A stretch of DNA of 64,000 nt. Source: Sphingopyxis sp. CCNWLW2. Its GTDB lineage: Bacteria; Pseudomonadota; Alphaproteobacteria; Sphingomonadales; Sphingomonadaceae. The DNA is taken from positions 1 to 64,000 of the forward strand of contig NZ_JBAWKJ010000003.1 in assembly GCF_037095755.1 (NCBI RefSeq), given 5' to 3'. The number at the start of each line of letters is the position of its first letter. Positions within the stretch are counted from its first letter, which is position 1. Below are positions 58,606 to 64,000 of the stretch, piece by piece. A model generated the notes under the pieces. It ran no database searches and was not told the DNA's origin. It worked only from the letters and a program-made list of their open reading frames with translations. Made by a program: the position numbers and the translations under genes.

Positions 58606-60153
58606 TCAGGAGCGGACATTGGCGGCCTCCCAGGCCTCCCGCAGTTCGAAACGGACGATCTTTCCCGACCCGGTGCGCGGGATTTGCTCCACTATCTGTA
58701 CGACGGTGGGAACCTTATAGGCCGACAGGTGATTCTGGCAGTGACGCAGAAGGTCAACGACGTCGAGGCCGCTGACACGCGGTACGACAAACAGTCCCGG
58801 GACTTCGCCGAGCGCCTCATGCGGAAGGCCGACGACCGCGCAATCAACCACAGCCTCATATTGCAGCGCAATCTCCTCGATCTCGGCCGGCGCGATATTC
58901 TGGCCGCCGCGAATGATGACCTCCTTGATGCGTCCCGTGATTGTCAGAAATCCGTTGCGGTCAGTACGCGCCAGGTCGCCCGTGTGATACCAGCCGTTGC
59001 GCAGGGCCTTGTCGGTTTCCTCCGGCTTGTGAAGATATCCGAGCATGACATTGGGGCCGCGCACGATGAGTTCGCCTTCCTCCCCCGGATCGACATCGCG
59101 CAGGCTGGCGGGATCGACGATGCGTACCGACAAGCCGGCAATTGGCATGCCGCACGAGCCGGCGATCCTGTCACTCGAAACGCCGTTCATCGACACCATT
59201 GTGGACGTCTCGGTGATGCCATAGCCATCGAGGAGCGGAACGCCAAAGCGCCTTTCGAAAGCTTCGCCGAACGTCGGCGGCAGGATCGCGCCGGCGCTGA
59301 CGCAGGCCCGCAGGCCCTTCATGACGGCGGCTTCGTCCGCTGTTTCGGCAAGATAGTGGAAAATTGTCGGGACGCCTGGGAAGATGGTGAAACTGCCGGT
59401 TGCGAGCAGCCGTAGCGCCTCGGCGCTCGAATATCGTTCCATGAAATGGACCGCGGCACCAGTTGCCAGAACCGAAATGATGCAAAGATTGAGCGCATAG
59501 GAATGATAGAGGGGAAGCGGTGATAGGAGCGTGTCCTCCTCGTCCAGCCCGAGCAGCGGCGACCAGCATGCGGCGGTCACCCAGGTCATGCCGCGGGTGC
59601 TGAGCATCACCCCCTTGGGCTTGCCCGTCGTGCCGCTCGTGTAGACGAGAAAGCTCGGAGCATCGAGATTCTCCGGGTCGCGGGGCGGGGCGGGCGGGGG
59701 CACCTCCCCCAGTCGTCGAAAATCGATCGCTGCTTCGTCGCGCGGCTCGACGCAGAGGATCGCCGCTGGCTCGGCGGACGAGGCAACGATCTGTTGGATC
59801 TGCGCAAAATGCGCGCCTGAGGTGACGATGAGCCGGCAGGCGGAATCGGCGAGGCGATAGGCGATCTCGGCCGCGGGCGCATCGGTGCTGATCGGAACGG
59901 CGACACCCCCCGCCCTCACGATCGCGAAACAGGCTTCAACCCAATCTACTGAATTGGGGAGGTGAATGGCGGCGCATTCGCTCTCCGCCAGCCCCATCGC
60001 CGCCAAATGACCGGCGAGATTCGCGGTCCGACGGTCGATCTGGCCATAGGTCAGCCCTCGTGTCGCATCGACAAAGGCGGTTTTGTCGCTTCGCGCCGCA
60101 GCATGCCTACGGAGCAGCTTGGGGATGGAGCAGACAAGGCTTGCCTGGAACAT
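58606..60153 (-). CDS. AMP-forming acyl/aryl-CoA ligase
   Basis: 515 aa, full ANL superfamily ligase. The P-loop YTSGTTGKPKGVMLS, GYGITETSTM, the hinge YHTGDLARTDRNGFLTITGR, IKEVIIRGGQNIAPAEIEE and the catalytic lysine PRTGSGKIVR are complete. It activates a carboxylic acid with ATP and CoA. The ATG at 60153 follows GAGAGGAA. It is downstream of coxG (46 bp) on the same strand and probably co-transcribed. Together with the AbfD-like dehydratase and the enoyl-CoA-hydratase-like gene it suggests a CoA-bound degradation route. The side-chain length or ring nature of the acid is not deducible from the binding pocket by eye. Confidence 0.93.
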   Translation of the reverse strand: MFQASLVCSIPKLLRRHAAARSDKTAFVDATRGLTYGQIDRRTANLAGHLAAMGLAESECAAIHLPNSVDWVEACFAIVRAGGVAVPISTDAPAAEIAYRLADSACRLIVTSGAHFAQIQQIVASSAEPAAILCVEPRDEAAIDFRRLGEVPPPAPPRDPENLDAPSFLVYTSGTTGKPKGVMLSTRGMTWVTAACWSPLLGLDEEDTLLSPLPLYHSYALNLCIISVLATGAAVHFMERYSSAEALRLLATGSFTIFPGVPTIFHYLAETADEAAVMKGLRACVSAGAILPPTFGEAFERRFGVPLLDGYGITETSTMVSMNGVSSDRIAGSCGMPIAGLSVRIVDPASLRDVDPGEEGELIVRGPNVMLGYLHKPEETDKALRNGWYHTGDLARTDRNGFLTITGRIKEVIIRGGQNIAPAEIEEIALQYEAVVDCAVVGLPHEALGEVPGLFVVPRVSGLDVVDLLRHCQNHLSAYKVPTVVQIVEQIPRTGSGKIVRFELREAWEAANVRS

Positions 60154-60199
60154 GGGTTCTTCCTCTCTCTATCCGGTCAGGCGAGCAGGGCGACCGAGG

Positions 60200-60916
60200 T
60201 TATGGCCGGATCGATTGGCGACCGAGCAGGTAGAAGAGGCCTCCCACCAGCAGCATCTGGATCGCGACCAACATTTCGGGTGACAGGGACGTGGCGGGCG
60301 TGGATACCGCTCCGGCCCTCCGCAGCCAGAAGACCATCGCCGCGCCGAGCAGCGCGCCAGCGGCGAACGGGATCGCCGGCCTTTCGCTGCCCAAAGAGTG
60401 CGACGTGCCAGGGCGCTGTCCGCGCGGTGTTACCGCCGTGTTGGGCAGCTGCGCGACGGGCGCTGGTGCCGCGGACGCCGGCTCCAGCGCTTCCGCGAAC
60501 TTTCGGAAGAAGGCCGCCGAGAGCGACTTTGCGGTCGCATCGATCATTCGCCCACCAAGCTGGGCGAGCCGTCCCCCGATCTGGGCTTCCACCTCATAAT
60601 GCAAAAGGGTGCCGCCTTCGCTTTCGGCCAGGCGCACGGTGGCGCCGCCCCGCGCATGGCCGGCAACGCCCCCCTGACCCTCGCCCTGAATTCGATAGCC
60701 ATGGGGAGGATCGAGGTCGCCCAGTTCGATGCGGCCCTGGAAGCGCGCCGAAATCGGCCCGACCTTGACGACCGCCACGGCCTCCATCTCCGTATCGGAG
60801 ATTCTAACCAACTGTTCGCACCCGGGCACACATTGGCGGAGGATTTCGGGATCGTTCAGTGCGTTCCATACTGCCTCTTTCGGGGCCGCAATAAATTGTT
60901 CGCCGGTCATCTCCAT
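60200..60916 (-). CDS. coxG: CoxG-like SRPBCC protein with membrane anchor
   Basis: 238 aa. The N-terminal 150 residues are the CoxG/SRPBCC fold: MTGEQFIAAPKEAVWNALND, then LRQCVPGCEQL and SARFQGRIELGDLDPPHGY. Two hydrophobic segments follow (AIPFAAGALLGAAMVFWL about 175-192 and MLVAIQMLLVGGLFYLL about 212-228), so it is probably an inner-membrane anchored protein. CoxG recruits or matures molybdenum hydroxylases of the CO-dehydrogenase/xanthine-dehydrogenase type at the membrane. ATG 60916 has GGGAGA; an upstream ATG at 60985 lacks one. It is divergent from the operon with coxM and coxS, which supports a real molybdenum enzyme nearby. It precedes the ligase on its strand. Confidence 0.88.
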   Translation of the reverse strand: MEMTGEQFIAAPKEAVWNALNDPEILRQCVPGCEQLVRISDTEMEAVAVVKVGPISARFQGRIELGDLDPPHGYRIQGEGQGGVAGHARGGATVRLAESEGGTLLHYEVEAQIGGRLAQLGGRMIDATAKSLSAAFFRKFAEALEPASAAPAPVAQLPNTAVTPRGQRPGTSHSLGSERPAIPFAAGALLGAAMVFWLRRAGAVSTPATSLSPEMLVAIQMLLVGGLFYLLGRQSIRP

Positions 60917-60961
60917 CGCGTCGTCTCCCAGGCTGTGCGGCAGGGTGCCGCTCCTCGTGCC

Positions 60962-61012
60962 GTCAAGATCGCTTGACGAGTCCATATGCAGTCCAGTAAT
61001 GATAGTAACTGG
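60962..61012. promoter_or_regulatory. Operator-like palindromes in the coxG / hydratase-like divergent promoter
   Basis: GTCAAGATCGCTTGAC (60962-60977) has perfect 6-bp arms around ATCG. CCAGTAATGATAGTAACTGG (60993-61012) has CCAGT/ACTGG ends. They lie between two divergent operons of the cox cluster, 45-100 bp from the starts. The binding protein is unknown; they do not resemble the TGAA-N-TTCA sites. Confidence 0.4.
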
Positions 61013-61085
61013 AAATGAGATCAAGTGCTGATTGTCGCGGCCCGTCGCGACGGCGGGCGCAACCAGCGAACAGAGGGGAGGAAGC

Positions 61086-61865
61086 ATGGCGTGGGAGGGC
61101 ATCTTGGTTACGCGGGACGGCTGCATCGCCACGGTCACGCTCGATCGTCCGGATTCCCGAAATGCCGTCGACCTTGAGATGTGGCGTGGCCTTGCGGAGA
61201 TTTTCACCCAATTGCGCGCCTCTCCGGATCTGCGCGGTGTCATTCTGACGGGGGCGGGCGATTGTTTCTCGTCGGGTGCCGACATCGGGGATTTCGAGGA
61301 AACGCGCGCGACGGTCGCACAGGGTCTGGGTTATGAAGCGGATGTCGATCGGGCATGCGATGCGATCGCGGGGCTCGGCTGTCCGGTGATCGCGGTCATT
61401 CGAGGCTATTGCTATGGCGGTGCCTGTCACCTGGCGATGGCCAGCGATTTCCGCTTCGTCGATGAAGCGGCCCTCTTCTGCATTCCTGCCGCGCGGCTCT
61501 CGATCGTGTACAGCGCGAGGGGAATGGCGCGCCTCGTCGCACTCGTCGGTCTCGCGGAGGCGAAGCGCATATTCTATTCGGCGCAGACCTTCGGGGCGCG
61601 CGAGGCAGTGGTATCCGGCTTTGCCGATCGCGTCGAGGTCGACCCGCTTGCGGCAGCGATGGCGTGGCTTCGGTCCATCGCCGACCTCGCGCCGCTCTCG
61701 ATCGCGGGTGCGAAGACCATACTCAACATGGTCGCCATGCCGGGTGAGCCATATGATGCGGCTCTTGCCGATGCGGTGACGCTCCGGGCGCTGGCCAGCG
61801 CGGACTATGCCGAGGGTCGCCGTGCTTTCGCGGCGAAGCGGTCGCCGCAATTTCGGGGCGCATGA
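61086..61865 (+). CDS. Enoyl-CoA hydratase/isomerase-fold protein lacking both catalytic glutamates
   Basis: 259 aa, crotonase fold: TLDRPDSRNAVDLEMW, FSSGADIGDFEE (CoA-binding), GYCYGGACHLAMASD and FADRVEV. Compared with rat enoyl-CoA hydratase the two catalytic glutamates are replaced: the GGxxELA position has His115 (GGACHLA), and the PEILLG position has Ala135 (CIPAARLS). Classic hydration is therefore unlikely; isomerase, hydrolase, decarboxylase or dehalogenase chemistry is possible in this family. GGGAGGAAG precedes ATG 61086. It is first in an operon with coxM (1 bp apart), coxS and further genes. A CoA thioester substrate shared with the ligase is expected. Confidence 0.9.
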   Translation: MAWEGILVTRDGCIATVTLDRPDSRNAVDLEMWRGLAEIFTQLRASPDLRGVILTGAGDCFSSGADIGDFEETRATVAQGLGYEADVDRACDAIAGLGCPVIAVIRGYCYGGACHLAMASDFRFVDEAALFCIPAARLSIVYSARGMARLVALVGLAEAKRIFYSAQTFGAREAVVSGFADRVEVDPLAAAMAWLRSIADLAPLSIAGAKTILNMVAMPGEPYDAALADAVTLRALASADYAEGRRAFAAKRSPQFRGA

Positions 61866-61866
61866 G

Positions 61867-62745
61867 ATGAAGCCCGCCGCATTCGACTATGTCCGTGCCG
61901 AAAGCCCGGCCCACGCTGTCGAGATACTTGCTGCTGTGGGAAGTGACGCGAAACTGATCGCGGGCGGGCAAAGCCTGATGCCGATGATCAACTTCAGGCT
62001 CGTCCAACCCGCGATTCTCGTCGATATCAACGGCATCGCGGGGCTCGAGCAGATCGAGGACCAGGAGCATCGCGTGACATTCGGCGCGCTCGTGCGTCAT
62101 CGCATGACCGCCGCCAGTGTGCTGGTCCGCGAGCGGATACCGGTTCTGCACGACGCCATGCGGCATGTCGCGCATCTAACCGTGCGGAACCGGGGAACCT
62201 TTTGCGGAAGCATTTGCCACGCCGATCCGGCGGCAGAAATGCCGATGCTCGCCTTGCTTCTCGAAGGTAGGGTGCAGATGATCTCGTCCCGCGGGACGCG
62301 CGAGCTGGCGATGGATGATTTTCTTCAATCGTCGCTTACGACCGCGCTCGAGCCCGACGAAATGGTGACGGGCATCACGATCGACAAGCCGGCCGCGACC
62401 AGCGGCTGGGCGTTCGCCGAATTCGCGCGGCGCCACGGCGACTATGCGCTTGCCGCGGTTGCTGTTCTGCTGACCCGGGGAGAGTATGGCGCCCGCGGGG
62501 TTCGTATCGCAATGATGGGCGTCGGCGACCGGGCGCGGCGCATGATTGCGGTCGAGCGCATCGTCGAGGGCAGCCAAATCGATCCGGTGACAGTCGCGGC
62601 CGCCGTCGAGCAGCTTCGCGTCGATATCGAGCCGCCATCGGATCTCGGGGGTTCGTCCGAATATCGGCGTTATCTGGCCGGCGAGCTTCTGGCCGGAGCT
62701 CTGCCGCTTGCCTGGTCCCGCGCGACGGACGGGCGCATCTCATGA
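61867..62745 (+). CDS. coxM: CoxM-like FAD-binding subunit of a molybdenum hydroxylase
   Basis: 292 aa, normal for medium subunits. FAD-binding motifs IAGGQSLMPMINFRL (31-45) and TVRNRGTFCGSICHADPAAEMP (about 105-126) are clear, as is the C-terminal EYRRYLAGELL. It carries electrons from the [2Fe-2S] clusters of CoxS to an acceptor in CO-dehydrogenase/xanthine-dehydrogenase-type enzymes, including 4-hydroxybenzoyl-CoA reductase and aldehyde or N-heterocycle hydroxylases. Its start follows the hydratase-like stop by 1 bp and it overlaps coxS by 4 bp (ATGA). The large molybdopterin subunit should follow; it is not within the window except possibly for its first codons at 63979. Confidence 0.93.
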   Translation: MKPAAFDYVRAESPAHAVEILAAVGSDAKLIAGGQSLMPMINFRLVQPAILVDINGIAGLEQIEDQEHRVTFGALVRHRMTAASVLVRERIPVLHDAMRHVAHLTVRNRGTFCGSICHADPAAEMPMLALLLEGRVQMISSRGTRELAMDDFLQSSLTTALEPDEMVTGITIDKPAATSGWAFAEFARRHGDYALAAVAVLLTRGEYGARGVRIAMMGVGDRARRMIAVERIVEGSQIDPVTVAAAVEQLRVDIEPPSDLGGSSEYRRYLAGELLAGALPLAWSRATDGRIS

Positions 62746-63224
62746 CCGCGCGGACCGATATCCATGTCGTTGTGAACGGCGTCGCCTATCGCCGCGCCGT
62801 GGAGCCGCGAATGTTGCTCAGCGATTTCCTGCGTCATGAAATCGGCCTGACCGGGACGCATGTAGGCTGCGAGCATGGCGTGTGCGGCGCGTGCACCATC
62901 CTGCTCGACGGACGCAGCGCGCGCTCCTGCCTGTTGCTTGCGGTCCAGGCGGAAGGGGCCGAAATCGCGACCATTGAGGGCCAGGGAACGCAGACGCAAC
63001 TGGGCCGCATCCAGACAGCCTTTCGCGATCATCACGGTCTCCAATGCGGCTTTTGTACCCCTGGCTTCATCATGGCGATAGCCGACATGCTCGCGCATCA
63101 TCCGCTCGAATCCGACGCGCAAATCCGCGACGCGCTCTCGGGCAATATCTGCCGGTGCACGGGGTATCAGCATATCGTCAATGCGGTGCGCGAGCTGGCG
63201 AACGAACGGGGGCCCCTGCCATGA
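62742..63224 (+). CDS. coxS: CoxS-like [2Fe-2S] subunit of a molybdenum hydroxylase
   Basis: 160 aa, standard for small subunits. Plant-type cluster ligands Cys43, 48, 51 and 63 (GCEHGVCGACTILLDG and RSC) and the second cluster Cys102, 105, 137 and 139 (QCGFCTPG and ICRCTGY) are complete. The protein passes electrons from the Mo site to the FAD subunit. It overlaps coxM (4 bp) and the downstream metallo-beta-lactamase gene (4 bp). The order M-S-(hydrolase)-next gene is unusual; CoxL commonly follows CoxS or CoxM directly. The coupled overlaps nevertheless show one tightly translated operon. Confidence 0.95.
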   Translation: MTARTDIHVVVNGVAYRRAVEPRMLLSDFLRHEIGLTGTHVGCEHGVCGACTILLDGRSARSCLLLAVQAEGAEIATIEGQGTQTQLGRIQTAFRDHHGLQCGFCTPGFIMAIADMLAHHPLESDAQIRDALSGNICRCTGYQHIVNAVRELANERGPLP

Positions 63225-63982
63225 AAATGCATTTCCTCTCGGGCGGCCGCCTGCGGATGCGGCGCTCAATCTATTATCCGGGCGCGGCGCGCGATGCGAC
63301 CGTCGAACTTCCCGTGATCTGCACGCTTCTCAGGCACGCGCAGGGCAATATTCTGTTCGACACGGGCTGCAGTCCGGAGGCGGCGATCGATCCGGAGGCG
63401 CGTTGGGGCGGGGTGGCGCGGGCGATGGCCCCCATATTCGCGCCCGAGCAGGCAGTCGTCGGCCAGCTCGGCTTGGCCGGCCTTTTGCCAGACGATATTG
63501 ATGTCGTGGTCTGTTCGCACCTTCATCCCGACCATTGCGGTTGTAACGATCACTTCCCGCGCGCCACCGTCATCTGCCACGCGGCCGAGGTCGCGGCGGC
63601 ACGGGCTCCCGATGGCGCGGCGATGGGATATCTCCCCCGGGAATGGGACAATCCGCAAGGGTTCGATACGTTCGAAGGCCAGCGCGACTTGTTCGGCGAT
63701 GGTCGCATCATCCTGCTCCCGGTTCCCGGGCACACGCCCGGCATGACCGCCGCGCTCGTTGCCCTCGACGGCGATGGCGAATTCCTCCTCGCGTCCGACG
63801 CTATCGCCGTCGAGGCCAATCTGCGCGAAGGCTATGCGCCCAAGAACAGCTGGGACCTCGGCCTGGCAAATGAGGCGATCGACGCGCTGCGGCGGATCGG
63901 CGAGAAGGGCGCGACCGTCATTTTCGGGCACGATGATGCGCAGTGGCAGACGCTTCGGCGCGGTAGCGATTATTACGCATGA
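63221..63982 (+). CDS. Metallo-beta-lactamase-fold hydrolase, lactonase-like
   Basis: 253 aa. The zinc motif HxHxDH is present as CSHLHPDHCG (His100, His102, Asp104, His105). Further metal ligands probably come from VPGHTPGM and the SDAIAVE region, with the C-terminal FGHDDAQW. The layout, with an N-terminal FDTGCSPE stretch, matches N-acyl-homoserine-lactonase (AttM/AiiB) relatives, which also include lactone and thioester hydrolases. Its start overlaps coxS and its stop overlaps the next ATG (ATGA), so it is embedded in the cox operon. A lactone or CoA-thioester intermediate of the pathway is a likelier substrate than a signalling molecule (inference). Confidence 0.9.
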   Translation: MKMHFLSGGRLRMRRSIYYPGAARDATVELPVICTLLRHAQGNILFDTGCSPEAAIDPEARWGGVARAMAPIFAPEQAVVGQLGLAGLLPDDIDVVVCSHLHPDHCGCNDHFPRATVICHAAEVAAARAPDGAAMGYLPREWDNPQGFDTFEGQRDLFGDGRIILLPVPGHTPGMTAALVALDGDGEFLLASDAIAVEANLREGYAPKNSWDLGLANEAIDALRRIGEKGATVIFGHDDAQWQTLRRGSDYYA

Positions 63983-64000
63983 CCGCCGACCGCCCACCAG
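63979..64000 (+). CDS. Start of the next operon gene (probable molybdenum large subunit), truncated
   Basis: ATG at 63979-63981 overlaps the preceding stop (ATGA); only seven codons (MTADRPP) are in the window. Identity as CoxL is inferred solely from the operon: CoxM, CoxS and CoxG need a large subunit, and this is the next coupled cistron. The codons themselves prove nothing. Confidence 0.45.

Noticed and set aside
63221..63982. Quorum-quenching AHL lactonase as a firm call
   Set aside because: The zinc motif fits, but coupling inside a cox operon with a CoA ligase nearby argues for a pathway lactone or thioester; no AHL gene is in the window.
1..64000. CRISPR arrays, tRNA/rRNA genes, intact insertion sequences, prophage or secondary-metabolite synthases
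   Set aside because: No regularly spaced repeats, transposase motifs, cloverleaf-like sequences, phage structural genes or PKS/NRPS domains were seen on reading the window.

Overview
The window reads as chromosomal DNA of a sphingomonad (Sphingopyxis / Novosphingobium / Sphingobium type alphaproteobacterium). This rests on high G+C, four large TonB-dependent receptors of the sphingomonad type (TonB box DIVVT near residue 45, aromatic C-terminus), HWE/HisKA_2 signalling, P450s with adrenodoxin-type ferredoxin, and many aromatic/CoA catabolic genes. No tRNA, rRNA, CRISPR array or intact insertion sequence was seen.

Region 1 (1-11.2 kb) is general physiology. It holds two tandem Hsp20 genes behind an RpoH-like promoter and a ROSE-type RNA thermometer, four exported proteins of unknown function, an HWE/HisKA_2 histidine kinase, and a divergent iron module (TonB receptor against a small membrane protein plus a PepSY protein) around a Fur-box-like sequence. 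It ends in a decayed MATE transporter abutting a perfect 44-bp palindrome.

Region 2 (11.6-30.5 kb) is a catabolic cluster. It contains a TetR and a large MalT-like LuxR regulator; a minus-strand operon TonB receptor - CoA transferase - thiolase-like protein - aldehyde dehydrogenase; a divergent operon acyl-CoA synthetase - P450 - GST; then an alcohol dehydrogenase, an operon FAH-family hydrolase - aldehyde dehydrogenase - [2Fe-2S] ferredoxin, and an acetoacetate-decarboxylase-like gene followed by a frameshifted DOPA-dioxygenase-like gene. A CCCCCTC motif lies 50-80 bp upstream of three of these units.

Region 3 (30.5-41.6 kb) resembles a gamma-glutamylated-amine pathway. A P450 - glutamine-synthetase-like - HpaE-like dehydrogenase operon diverges from an HpaD-like extradiol dioxygenase. 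Next to it are an AraC regulator with a class I glutamine amidotransferase-like hydrolase, and an MFS transporter - succinate-semialdehyde-type dehydrogenase - class III aminotransferase operon. The set parallels the PuuA/PuuC/PuuD/PuuE/GabD order of reactions, with a P450 in place of the amine oxidase.

Region 4 (41.7-55.3 kb) has two more TonB receptors, AraC and LuxR regulators, two exported paralogous amidohydrolases, and an exported catalase with an ankyrin protein downstream of an intercistronic terminator.

Region 5 (55.9-64 kb) is a CoA-pathway cluster. A TetR is flanked by repeated TGAA-N-TTCA operators. It is followed by a homologue of the [4Fe-4S]/FAD enzyme 4-hydroxybutyryl-CoA dehydratase, an acyl-CoA ligase and CoxG protein on the minus strand, and a plus-strand operon of an enoyl-CoA-hydratase-fold protein lacking both catalytic glutamates, CoxM, CoxS, a metallo-beta-lactamase hydrolase and the first codons of another gene (probably the molybdenum subunit). 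Regions 3 and 5 are the best candidates for an undescribed pathway.
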